64,000 bases of DNA from Ursus arctos (taxonomy: Eukaryota > Chordata > Mammalia > Carnivora > Ursidae): contig NW_026622875.1 of the NCBI RefSeq assembly GCF_023065955.2, positions 9,836,501 through 9,900,500 on the forward strand, written 5' to 3'. The notes beneath the pieces are model-generated. The model was not told the DNA's origin and made no database searches. It worked only from the letters and a program-made list of their open reading frames with translations. Below are positions 23,020 to 32,350 of this stretch, piece after piece; position 1 is the stretch's first letter; every line of letters starts with the position of its first letter. Both the position numbers and the translations under genes were made by a program.

Positions 23020-23117
23020 GTATTTAAAACATTTGAAATACCAAAAGACCCAACAGCTCGAGAGTCAAATTTCTTAAAATTAGTTTCAATCTCATAACCC
23101 AAGACTTTAATTCACAG
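23020..23117 (-). pseudogene. MT-TS1: NUMT: mitochondrial tRNA-Ser(UCN) remnant
   Basis: AAAATTAGTTTCAATCTCAT, followed by AACCCAAGACTTTAATTC, resembles the complement of mitochondrial tRNA-Ser(UCN), which lies on the opposite strand between COX1 and tRNA-Asp. Placement and order support it; the sequence is too decayed to fold. Confidence 0.6.
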
Positions 23118-23180
23118 ATAAATTATTAGTAAAAATTATACAACCTTGCCAAAGTGACTTATTGATTAAAATTCCTTGTG
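23118..23180 (+). pseudogene. MT-TD: NUMT: mitochondrial tRNA-Asp remnant
   Basis: AAATTATTAGTAAAAATTAT followed by ACAACCTTGCCAAAGTGACT matches the mitochondrial tRNA-Asp pattern (anticodon arm TTGTCAA, here TTGCCAA). It lies directly upstream of COX2 as in mtDNA. Confidence 0.7.
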
Positions 23181-24040
23181 CCATGATGGTGGAGCATTCC
23201 GCTGTAGCTTCACAATTGAAGTTCTCTTATTTTAGAAAAGTTGCTCTATTTTCATGACCGTGCCCTTATAATTATGTTTCACTATGTGCGAAATTATCTT
23301 TCGCAAGCACAAGAGACACTCACAAAGTAGAAACAGTATGAGCTATGTTATTGCAGTTATTTTTATTTTCATTTTTTTATCTTTGTGAACTTTTTCTTCT
23401 TTTTTTAAAAAGATTTTATTCATTTATTTGACAGAGAGAGACAGCCAGAGAGAGAGGGAACACAAGGAGGGGGAGTGGGAAAGGAAGAATCAGGCTTCCC
23501 AGCAGAGCAGGGAACCAATGCAGGGCTCAATTCCAGGACTCTGGGATCACGCCCTGAGCTGAAGGCAGATGCTTAATGACTGAGCCACCCAGGCACCCCT
23601 ATCTTTGTGAATTCTTTGCTTAATTTCTATTTTTAATGGATAAGCTTACTAACCTTAACCACAAAAACAGGATATCAATGATATTGAAGTTATGAATATA
23701 TAGACTATGAAATCTTAACTTCAATTCATACATAGTTTCAACACAGACTGACTTAAAACCTGGAAAATTTCATTGACTAGAACTTGATAATCAAACAGTC
23801 CTACTCATAAAACTTTAAATCCATATATTAATCCCATCAAAAGATGTGCTCCACTCGTGAGCTGTCATCTTTAGATTTAAAAAGATAGATGTTATTGCAG
23901 AGGTTTTAAATCAAGCAAAATTAATATTCACAAGACTTGGTATCCGTTAAGAACTGTGCCTTGAAATCATGATTCAGCCCAGAGTACTTGAAACGGCACC
24001 TACAGAATATTGCAAAGCTGATCTGCATGCATACTATAAA
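23181..24040 (+). pseudogene. MT-CO2: NUMT: COX2, interrupted by a SINE
   Basis: This corresponds to cytochrome c oxidase subunit II, the CuA-bearing subunit. Matching phrases include GAAGTAGAAACAGTATGAGC-like sequence at about 23320, then after the SINE TATCAATGATATTGAAGTTA and AGATGTGCTCCACTCGTGAG (the conserved EDVLHSW region). The frame is destroyed by indels. After removal of the SINE the length is close to the 684-bp mitochondrial gene. Confidence 0.92.
23378..23611 (-). mobile_element. CAN SINE inside NUMT COX2
   Basis: Reversed SINE from AAAAGATTTTATTCATTTAT to GAGCCACCCAGGCACCCC. Target duplication TATCTTTGTGAA is exact at 23378-23389 and 23600-23611. It post-dates the mitochondrial transfer. 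Confidence 0.95.
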
Positions 24041-24111
24041 TTAATCGAGGAGCTCATATAACATCAACATTTTCAGTTACACATTGAGAATTTAAATTTC
24101 TCCTCAATAAC
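24041..24111 (+). pseudogene. MT-TK: NUMT: mitochondrial tRNA-Lys remnant
   Basis: GAGCTCATATAACATCAACA then TTTTCAGTTACACATTGAGA follows mitochondrial tRNA-Lys, with the TTTTAAG anticodon loop decayed to TTTTCAG. It sits between COX2 and ATP8 as expected. Unrelated to the nuclear tRNA-Lys that gave rise to the SINEs. Confidence 0.8.
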
Positions 24112-24320
24112 ATGCCCCAATTAGCTACAGCAAGCACTCTTATCAGGATTTCTACCATCATTTAACAATTTTCAATTTAAAAATCTCCGATTTTCTTTTT
24201 TACACTATCAACCTTGCTCAAAACACTTGAAATACCAAAAACATCCAGCCCCTTGAGAAACAAAATGAAGCATAATATATTTGCCTCTTTCATTACTCCA
24301 TAATATTAGAATTGCCTATT
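24112..24320 (+). pseudogene. MT-ATP8: NUMT: ATP8
   Basis: It starts with ATGCC at 24112 after the tRNA-Lys remnant, as in mtDNA, where ATP8 begins MPQL. The tail matches CATCCAGCCCCTTGAGAAAC and overlaps ATP6, as in the organelle. ATP8 is a small membrane subunit of ATP synthase. Indels break the frame. Confidence 0.82.
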
Positions 24321-25101
24321 GTAATCTTGATTACGTTTTCAACAATTCTGTTCCTCTTCCCAAACCGTTTTATTAGGAACTGCAAAATTCATTACATTAG
24401 CCTTAGTCTTTATTTGTTTGTTTTTAAGATTTTATTTATTTATTTGAGAGAGAGAGATAGCGAGAGAGAGCACAAGCAGGGGGTTGGGGGGTGGAGAGGG
24501 AGAAACAGGCTCCCCACTGATCAGGGACCCTGACGCAGGACTGTGATCCTAGGACACAAGGATCATGACCTGATCTGAAGGCAGATACTTAACCAACTGA
24601 GCCACCCATAGTCTAATGACTTTAAAAACAACTAAAGTTAATTCACTGCCACTGAAGACAAACTTGATCTCTAATATTTATGTCACTTATTTTTATTTAT
24701 TGGGACTACAAATCCGTTAGAGGTGCTATACCAGACATCCACCCCAACCACTCAAATCTCAATAACCCTACAAATAGCTGTCCTACTATAATCAGCAGGA
24801 ACAGTTATTACTGGTTTCCATTATAAAACCAAGACCTCACTGTACATTTTCTACCCCAAGGCCTGTCTGTTTCACTTATCCCTATGTTAGTAATCAACCA
24901 ATAGCCCTTGCCATGGAGCTTACAGCAAATGCTACAGCTGGCCACTATTAATTCACCAAATCCGAAGCAGGATATTAGCCCTATTGTCAATTTGTCCATT
25001 GACACTGTCAATAGAACTTATTATTTTAGTATTTCTTACAGTTTTAGAGTTAGCAGTTGCCTTAATCCTTATAGTCTTCACTCACTTAGGAAATAAATCA
25101 A
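24264..25101 (+). pseudogene. MT-ATP6: NUMT: ATP6, interrupted by a SINE
   Basis: This is ATP synthase subunit a, the proton channel subunit. The start ATGAAGCATAATATATTTGC at 24264 mirrors mitochondrial ATP6, and later phrases such as TGGCCACTATTAATTCACC and ATTATTTTAGTATTTCTTAC match the conserved transmembrane end. A SINE separates the first 140 bp from the rest. Without the SINE the length is near the 681-bp gene. Confidence 0.92.
24402..24618 (-). mobile_element. CAN SINE inside NUMT ATP6
   Basis: Reversed SINE: TTTTTAAGATTTTATTTATT through GAGCCACCC at 24599-24607. A weak target duplication, TTAGTCT at about 24404 and ATAGTCT at about 24608, flanks it. Confidence 0.92.
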
Positions 25102-25878
25102 GACTCACCAAATATATGCTTATGATAGAGGAAACCCAAGCCCTTAGCCATTAATAGGAGCAGCATTGATTCTATTACCTATTACTAATCTCAGGATTGA
25201 CTGTCTGACTCTATTTCAACTCATTAGCCCTATTAATACTAGGATTATTAACCAACACATTAACAATATACTGATGATAATGAGACATTGTATAGGAATG
25301 TATTTTCCAAGATTATTACTGATCTGTTGTATAAAATGACTTTGATGTGGAAAAATTCTCTTCATTCTGTTGGAAGCACTTTCCTTCGCAGGGTTTTTCT
25401 GCATTTTCTCAAGCTTAATGCTTGTGCCAGAAGTTGGCAGATGCTGACCAACAGTAGATATTTATTTACCTACTGCATCCACTAGAAGTGCCATTATTTG
25501 ATACTTTAATCCTTCCAGCTTCTAGCATTCTTATTACTTGAGCTCACTACTGTCTAACAGCAGAAAATCGCAAACAGGTATTACAACCAGTATTTATCAC
25601 CATTGCTTAAGGAGTTTACTTTATTACAAGCTTCACGATATTATGAAAGAGATTCACTGCCTCTGACAACATCTATGGTTCAACATTTTCTAGAGGAAGA
25701 TGTCATGGGTAGCATGTAATCACTGATCTAGCACTCCTTAATCACATGCTTTCTGCATCAAAGAAAATTCCACTTCACATCGAATCAGTGCTTTGGGTTT
25801 AAAGTTGCTGCCTGATACTGACCCTTTGTAGATGTCCTGTGACTATTACTTAATGTATTAACTTATTGATGAAGAGGC
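25100..25878 (+). pseudogene. MT-CO3: NUMT: COX3
   Basis: Cytochrome c oxidase subunit III. Conserved stretches include GACTCACCAAATATATGCTT (start region, ATG lost), ATTAACCAACACATTAACAA, TTTCCTTCGCAGGGTTTTTC and TATTGATGAAGAGGCTAC at the end. The stretch at about 25285-25370 is especially altered. Span 779 bp, close to the 784-bp gene, so net indel change is small. Confidence 0.92.
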
Positions 25879-25948
25879 TACTTTTCAAGTATTAATAGCA
25901 TAATTGACTTCAAATCAGCCACTTTTGACATAAATCTAAGAATTGTTT
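25879..25948 (+). pseudogene. MT-TG: NUMT: mitochondrial tRNA-Gly remnant
   Basis: CTTTTCAAGTATTAATAGCA followed by TAATTGACTTCAAATCAGCC follows the mitochondrial tRNA-Gly pattern (anticodon region GACTTCCAATC, here GACTTCAAATC). Located between COX3 and ND3. Confidence 0.85.
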
Positions 25949-26285
25949 AATATGATCACTAGTAGTTAATAAAGTATTCACTTCTGTATTAGTAATTATC
26001 ACAATCTCATAACCACAAACACACCAGAAAATCAAGTCCATATCAATCCTGATTTGACCCATTAGGATCTGCTTGCCTACCACTTTCAATAAAATTCTTC
26101 ATGGGGTCAATTACATTCTTACTATTTGACTTAGAAATTAGGCCTTTTGACCACTACCTTGGGTTTTCCACGTAATCAACTTACAAACTATGTTACAGCA
26201 TGTATTCTTATTCCATTATTAGCCAACCCACAAACGAATCAAAGAGGTACTTAAAGGAGTAAAATGAACCTATGCAGGAAGTCTT
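25949..26285 (+). pseudogene. MT-ND3: NUMT: ND3
   Basis: NADH dehydrogenase subunit 3 of complex I. Recognised by GACCCATTAGGATCTGCTTG, CCACTTTCAATAAAATTCTT, TTACATTCTTACTATTTGAC and an end matching GGAGTAAAATGAACC. No tRNA-Arg sequence follows, so the mitochondrial segment ends here at about 26285. Confidence 0.92.
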
Positions 26286-27404
26286 GCTTTCATTTTTAAG
26301 TTCTCTCATCACTGTCTTAACAACCACCATATCAACACCTTATGTTAAACCCTGTTTTGAAGTCCTTGGCATGGAGAAAGTACCCTGCAGTAGCAACTTC
26401 CCCTCTCCTCTCATGCTCCTATAGTTCTACTCTGGAGAGACTTGTCTTGGCTGTATATATTTTGATTGCTTGTTTTTTGTGCTGAACAAGTCGGTGAAAT
26501 CAAGGGAGAGCCTCAGCCCATCATGAGAACAGACAAGAAGGGCATGGGCAGCAGTGGGGTGTCCTGCCTGCACTTTGCCTTCTTCTTAGCGCCCCTCACT
26601 TTTCTCCAAGCCTGTTGAATCACCTCCCTCACAGGTTCTTCAACCTGAGGTTAGTCCATCAGCAGCAAGAGCTTACTGTCTTATCTTACTCATTCCTTAG
26701 ACCTGCTCAAAGAGGTGGAACCTAATTATTGTTGACTCTGCCGCTTTACTGTGCTCGATGCACACTGTTTAGTGACACTTAGAAATCAAAACCTTCTTCG
26801 AGCTCTCAATCAAGTGGACCAACACAAATCTATCCGGTTCATTTTACATACAAATATACCAGATATCAAATAGGACTTCCATCCTTTTGGATCCTAATAT
26901 CACAGAGTGAGATAACTTCACAGAGAACTATAAGAACACTTCAGTACAAGAGGCGATTGTAGGTCACTGGCACTTTGGGGCACCAAGGACCCAGGATCAT
27001 TCAGGCACACCCTCACTTTCTCAGCTCTTCTTTTCTCATTTTGCATATAACCAAAAGACAACAGAATTAGGCATTTCCTTTTGCAGATAGGCTCTCATCT
27101 AGAAAGCCAGTTGGGGTTTGACAAGGCAGCGTGGATCCAGGTTGAGCACCTGGCCCCTCCTCTCTGCCTCTTTGGGTCTGCCATTTTAATTGACTCACTA
27201 TCATCTTCCTCCAGCCTCCTCTCAGGGTAGGATCGGGTAGGAGCTGATGTCAGTTGTGTACCTTAGCACGGACTGAAGTCCTTGGTTACCTGTTGTTTTC
27301 TAAGGACAAAAGGCTTGGTCTCAGTTGGGAATCTCATAACTTGGTAGTGTATGTTAGCGGAGGAGGGTTGGTTTGGCCGGGCTCATTATGTCCCTAAGCC
27401 CCCT
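26286..27404. other. Unannotated intergenic sequence
   Basis: No gene or repeat recognised. The segment from about 26720 to 26980 has mitochondrial-like composition in places but no alignable match by eye. Confidence 0.4.
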
Positions 27405-27575
27405 AAAGTGGCAGTTCTCTTTGTGCTGTCCTTGGATCATCAGTATCTGCATAAGCTGGGAATTTCTTAGAAATGCTCACATCTTGCTCACACCAGATCT
27501 ACTGACTCAGGAATTTGGGAAAGTGAGGGGGAGAGGCAGCGATGTAGACTCACCCTAGAATTTGAGAACCACTGT
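27405..27575 (-). repeat. MER5A-type hAT DNA transposon relic
   Basis: Reads as a reversed MER5: TGGGAATTTCTTAGAAATGC, CAGATCTACTGACTCAGGAA, and TTTGAGAACCACTGTCCCAG at the terminal side. A small non-autonomous element without coding capacity. Confidence 0.7.
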
Positions 27576-28148
27576 CCCAGGAGTCACTACTCTAGGCCCA
27601 TACAGCAAGGGAGGCCCAGTTGTTGTGGAAGCATCTATTGTGTGAAGTTATTATGTGTGGAAAATTTGTTGTAATCATGTGAGCAAAGCATTGGGCCAGT
27701 CCTAGGGATTAATATTTGTGATTATGGGAGACCCTGGGATTAATTTTTGTGATGAATATTACTCTGTAATGGGATTTTATGCATCCAAGAGAATATGATT
27801 TGCTAATGGAAGTAAGAGCACAAGCCAGGGAGATGCTCCTCTATTTGTGAGCCGGAATTTGCATTCAAACAATGAATAGGCTAATTACAGCTCTGATCCG
27901 TTCAAGCGCAAGGCTTTCTTATTTCCTTTCCAAAGTGTTATCTTTTGTCCTTGGAAGAAATGAAACTGTATTTCTTTTAAAATGCTCTCAGACCCACCAG
28001 ACCAATATTGGTCCTCAGCTAAGGAAAACGTGTAGGATTTTATCATTTTGAAAACCCTCAAATCTAGCACCAGAGAACGGAAACCATTAACAATGAGGAA
28101 AGGAAAGAAACAGAAGCTCATGGTATGAAAGGTGTAATTTGGGAAGAA
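27576..28148. other. Unannotated intergenic sequence
   Basis: Nothing recognised up to the ERV boundary. An ATT-rich patch repeating GGGATTAATNTTTGTGAT occurs at about 27705-27755. Confidence 0.4.
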
Positions 28149-28564
28149 TGTCAACCTAAAAACCAGTTCAAGGGGCAAAGTGTTTATTTAGAAACAAAGC
28201 ATTGTAACTCAGGGTATACAAATTTAGGTAGAAACCCAAATAATGTCCTGATTACAGGGGATGAAGACAGGGTTTTTATGGGGAAAAAAAAAGAGATTAG
28301 GTTAAGTTATTTTTAGGAAGAGATCATTAGGGCCAATGAGCAGGGCTAGATTTGTACTTTGTGATTGGTCAGGCAAAGTGGTCACTAGGCAAAAGTTCCC
28401 TTCTACCAGTCTTTTCAAACAACATTTTCTCATTCTTGCTGACTTCTTGGAATGTTGATGGCTTGGCCCAGCTCAAAGGTTTGGAAAATAAGATGTGCAA
28501 GACATTTCAAAAAATGACTGCTCTGGCTCTATTTTTAAGTGATTTCACTTTGTCACTTTCCACA
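28149..28564 (-). repeat. ERV 3' LTR
   Basis: 416 bp, minus-strand reading TGTGGAAA to GGTTGACA. Its reversed poly(A) signal lies within AAAGTGTTTATTTAGAAA at about 28182-28199, and a CCAAT-like box within GTGATTGGTC near 28360. It aligns along its length with 35752-36176. By eye roughly one in five positions differ in the first 140 bp, which indicates an old insertion. Confidence 0.93.
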
Positions 28565-28576
28565 TTTCCCCCTTTT
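28565..28576 (-). promoter_or_regulatory. ERV polypurine tract
   Basis: The plus strand TTTCCCCCTTTT directly abuts the 3' LTR; on the minus strand this is AAAAGGGGGAAA, the plus-strand DNA synthesis primer of retroviruses. Position and composition are exactly as expected. Confidence 0.92.
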
Positions 28577-30277
28577 GATCAAGAACTTAATCTGAAAGCA
28601 TCGTTGAGTAACCACTAGAGTTGAGTTTTCTTATGTTTTTGGTATTTAATCCATCATAGCCAAGGAGACTCATTAATTCCTGGATTATATTATATTATAA
28701 CCAGGAAGTCTCGTTCCTGGTGTTTCTTGTCCTGGGTTGGAGGGAACATGGCTTCTTTAGCAGCCCTTAGGCCACATTTGAGCAAGGGAATCAAAACAGA
28801 GGAAGGCTTGTTACCAAGTTTTATAAAATAAACAAAATTTGGTAAAGTGTTTTTAACGGGCCAAATAGATATTGGACATCAGTTCAAAACGTTGGGCTAC
28901 CATTATTTGTGTGCAGTTTCATAGCACTCTGATGAACAACAGAAGCAGAGTCTTACAATAGTAACAATTCGAGAGTCACATGTAAGACAAAAATTCCAAG
29001 CTGTATAATAGGTGTAAACCATGAGGCTCTCTCTGCGGGTGGTCAACTAAACAGGTCAAATGACCAAGAGCTTTCTATTTTTTTTTTAAAGATTTTATTT
29101 ATTTATTTGAGAGAGGGAGCATGCGAGGGGAGGAGTGGGGGAAGGGGGAGCACACGCCGTGCTGAACTGAGAGCCTGACATGAGGCTTGATCCCAGGACC
29201 CCGAGATCATGACCCAAGCCGAAACCAAGAGTTGGACACTTAACCAACTGAGCCACCCAGGTGCCCCAAGACCAAGAGCTTTCTAGAGGTACCAGTGGGC
29301 TCATTCTCTGATTTTGTGCAATTGAGTTTCATTCAATCCTGAAGAACTTACCCAAGTACAACAGGTAGTATTAGCAATAGAGCAGATGCCACCTTGCTCT
29401 GCTAAGAAAAAAACACGAGCAATTCTGTTATGCAAAACAACTCAAGCACGAGAATTCGAAGATTGTTTTGGGGCATCTATTGCCTTAGCAGTAGATTCAG
29501 GAATATCCTCTAAAGTTTTACATAAATTTATGATCATGTATTCCTTTGCATCAGCACCCCACCATGGAAATGAGATTCCCCAAAATCTTATTCCTTTAGT
29601 GTCAGAGACACCTTCTGGCAATTCTCATTTTAATGTGTGATATTGAGTAATGGGGGATGTCCGAGTCTGAGTCTCTAATCAGTTAGTGAAGTGGGTGTGA
29701 ACAATAAGCCAGCTGCCTAATAACCTCCAAGTCGATAAAGATTTAAGCAATGTGTTCCCCATAAATCTTTCTGCCTCTACAAGTAAAAATAAATCTGAAT
29801 GGGGCAGACTCTATGAAGTTATCATACTGATATTGATTGAGCCAAGGATTTGAAGGATGCAAGCAGTTAAGAAGCTTACCTGCAGGTGGAGTAAAATTAC
29901 ACTGACATATAGAAGTAAGGGTTGCAGAAGAAAAACTGTTGAAACCTGGGATGCCTGGAAAGCGCAATGTTTCATTTTGACAAATGTTACCTCTAAAATC
30001 TTTGGAGGGTCTATTGGCCAGGCAAGTTCTAGAAGGAATCCAGGTAGACTTTACACAATAACAACAGTTTAATAGTAGACTTAGCGCAAGGAACTGGGGG
30101 AGGAATGGTGGAGAGATTGGTAATAAAATGTACTAATAGATCTCTAGATTTATGTATAGAGTGAGGCTTTGATGGCAAACCCTGTTGATTTGTCAGGCCA
30201 GCTGGGAGCAGCAGCTTTCTTTAAATGGGAAACATGGAATCCAGGAATCAGTACCATTGAGCTTTGCAGCACAAAGT
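28577..30277 (-). pseudogene. ERV env remnant
   Basis: Envelope glycoprotein relic, broken by stops and frameshifts and by a SINE at 29078-29269. A transmembrane-subunit signature is visible at about 29355-29384: a Cys, six residues, then Cys-Cys (CX6CC), followed by Thr-Trp, which is typical of gamma-type env. A surface-subunit C-terminal-like segment lies at 29743-29967 (contains FTPPAGKLLNCL). Many in-frame stops lie between these, so no envelope protein could be made. The part from 28577 to 29060 shows no recognisable motif. Confidence 0.75.
29062..29285 (-). mobile_element. CAN SINE inside ERV env
   Basis: Reversed SINE from TTTAAAGATTTTATTTATTT to GAGCCACCCAGGTGCCCC. Perfect 16-bp target duplication GACCAAGAGCTTTCTA at 29062-29077 and 29270-29285. 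Confidence 0.97.
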
Positions 30278-31290
30278 TTAGGTAAGAGTACTGATACGGT
30301 CCTTTCCATCTTGGGTGTAAGGAATTCTTTTGGAAATGACACTTTCAATAAGCAAAATTGCCTGGTTGTAAGTTGTGGTGTTTTCTTTCTTTGCCTCCTG
30401 GGAGCACACCGAAAAGATCGCCTGATTTTTGTGCATGACCTTAATTAATCCCTTAAAAAAGTAGAGAATATCTTCTTTAATTAGTTGAGCACTAAATGTA
30501 AGCAGGGCCAGATGCAAAGTTCTCCCTGTTACACTCTTGCAGCGAGAGAGCTTATGTTTTCTGAAAGGAGTAGCTCTTAAATTCAATAGGACCAGAGAAA
30601 ATGCTGTAGGCCAGGTCAATTTAAATGTTTCCATAAATTTAGCCGATTTTGTTTTAATGCTACCATTTGTTCTTTCCACCAGTCCACAGGACTGAGGGTG
30701 GTAGGCATAATGGAAATGTTGTAATATAGGCCAAATAGAGCATATTTGCTTCATGGTGTGGCCAGTAAAGTCTGTTTCAAGGTCACCATGTAATTCCAAG
30801 GGTATGCCCCAAGCAGGTATGATCTTTTCTAACAATAATTTTGCAACAGTTAAAGCAGTGGCATGCCAGCAAGGAAATGCCTCAACCCAGTGAGAAAATA
30901 TACAGATCATGACACGGACATACTCATCAACTTGAGAAGGAGAGAGCTGGATAAAATCTATTTGCCGAACCTCAAAAGGCCCACTAAATAATGGCCCACT
31001 AACAAAATGGCCAGCAGCTGTCTAAATCATTTTCCTTGGGTTAAATTTTAGACAAACAGGTTAACTGTACTTCTTAGCGGCCTTAGGGACACTTCCTCAC
31101 CAGTTTTGCTTCATAAAGCTCGTAAGTTTGTCAGTTGCCCAGTGAGTCATTTAGTGGGTCATTTCAAGTAGGAATTTTTTTTCATAAATTCTGGTAGCAC
31201 TAGTTTATTGTTTGGACCACACCATAAATTTGTTGATGAACTGAAAATACAACCCTTGTTGGTCGGATAAAGTTTTCTCTGTGGGAAGCC
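30278..31290 (-). pseudogene. ERV integrase remnant
   Basis: Integrase joins viral DNA to host DNA. The 210-codon ORF at 30278-30910 begins MICIFSHWVEAFPCWHATAL, the catalytic core. The upstream core segment with the first catalytic Asp (QIDFIQLS) is at about 30940-30965, with a stop between them. The second Asp lies in a diverged GDLETDFTG segment. The Glu is retained in GLVERTNG. The C-terminal domain is frame-broken. The N-terminal HHCC zinc-binding part (about 31050-31250) is barely recognisable. Family assignment to gamma-type pol is firm. Confidence 0.9.
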
Positions 31291-31860
31291 CTGGCTCAGA
31301 CACCCTTAACAATGAGATTCAAATCTTCTTTTGGAAAAGAATCAATATTTGCTATAAGGGCCTTGGTTTCTGTGGAACTTAAGGCAGCTGTTTTTGCTGC
31401 TTGATCAGCTGGGTTATTTCCTTGAGCCTCATCCAATTCTAATTTTGAATAGCCAGGGAACTTGATGATGGCCAGGGTGGAGGGATGAATCTCACAATTC
31501 ATTGACAAAAACTCCATTTTTAATTTGATAGCTTTTGGAGGTTAAAAATCCTCTTTGTTTCCAAAGCATACCAAAATCATGAATAACCCCAAAGGTGTAG
31601 TGATCATCTGTGAAAATATTTGCAGTTCTATCTTTGGCTAAGCTACAAGCTCTAGTTAAAGCATGAAGTTCTGCCCGTTGTGCAGATGTAGCCATTGGGA
31701 CAGGAGCGCCTTCAATTATTTCAAAGGTGGTAATAGTGTACCCAGCACAGTATTTCCCTCCATCATTGCTTATATAGGAACCATCAGTAGACCATGAGCA
31801 TTTGTTTGGTATTCATAATGGGAGTTTGCTGTTAAGTCAGTTCTAGGTGTCAGTAGTTGG
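31291..31860 (-). pseudogene. ERV RNase H remnant
   Basis: RNase H removes the RNA strand during reverse transcription. The N-terminal motif STDGSY, which carries the first catalytic Asp, is visible at about 31770-31800. The ORF at 31492-31695 continues in frame with AQRAELHALTRAC (catalytic Glu) and NIFTDDHYTFGV (normally TDSRYAF-like, so partly altered). The C-terminal part is in another frame at 31296-31517, with GNNPADQAAKTAA, the Asp-containing end of the domain. At least one frameshift separates the halves. Confidence 0.9.
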
Positions 31861-31934
31861 TCAGTCAAGGTTAAAGAATTGTGGGGTGTCTTGTCAACAG
31901 GTAAAGGGGGGAAAGTTGCCAGGTTAAGACGAGT

Positions 31935-32350
31935 GAATTACTCAGCCATCAGAAAGAATGATTACCCAGCATTTGAATCAACATGGATGGAACTGGAGGA
32001 GATTATGCTAAGTGAAATAAGTCAAGCATAGAAAGACAATTATCACATGGTTTCACCTATTTGTGGAACTGAAGGAATAGCAGGGAGATCTTTAGAAGGA
32101 ATGGAAAAATGAAGGGGGGAAAACGGGGGGGGGAGATAAACCATGAAAGACTATGGAGTCCGGGAAACAAACTGAGGGTTTTAGAAGGGAGGGTGGTGGG
32201 GGTATGGGCTAGCCCAGTGAAGGGTATTAAGGAAGGCACATATTGCATGGAGCACTGGGTGTTATATGCAAACAATGAATCATCAACTACATCAAAAGCT
32301 AATGATGTACTGTATGGTGACTAACATACCATAATTTTAAAAAGGGGGAA
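31935..32350 (+). mobile_element. 5'-truncated L1 3' end inside ERV pol
   Basis: It begins within ORF2 (GAATTACTCAGCCATCAGAA) and continues through AAGTGAAATAAGTCAAGCAT to the 3' UTR with GGAGCACTGGGTGTTATATG and GTATGGTGACTAACATACCA, ending in an A-rich tail. It is the same L1 lineage as the full-length copy, in plus orientation, and it separates the RT region from RNase H. Flanks GACGAGTGA and GACTGGAGTGA may be an imperfect target duplication. Confidence 0.92.

Larger units (their letters stand above)
22672..26285 (+). pseudogene. Nuclear mitochondrial insertion (NUMT), late COX1 to ND3
   Basis: About 3.6 kb, or about 3.2 kb after removing two nested SINEs, is colinear with mammalian mtDNA: end of COX1, tRNA-Ser, tRNA-Asp, COX2, tRNA-Lys, ATP8, ATP6, COX3, tRNA-Gly, ND3. 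Recognisable stretches include ACTGATTCCCATTATTTTCA (COX1), CAAAGTAGAAACAGTATGAG (COX2) and TTACATTCTTACTATTTGAC (ND3). Gene order and spacing match mtDNA, so it was one insertion event. Many substitutions and indels, plus reading in the mitochondrial code, preclude expression. The nested SINEs show the NUMT predates at least two rounds of SINE activity. Confidence 0.95.

Noticed and set aside
24041..24111. Functional tRNA-Lys
   Set aside because: Decayed mitochondrial tRNA in a NUMT.
26720..26980. Continuation of the NUMT (16S or other mitochondrial gene)
   Set aside because: Some mitochondrial-like phrasing but no colinear match that I could establish after ND3.
30278..30910. Intact retroviral integrase gene
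   Set aside because: Only part of the domain is open, the first catalytic segment is cut off by a stop and the C-terminus is shifted.
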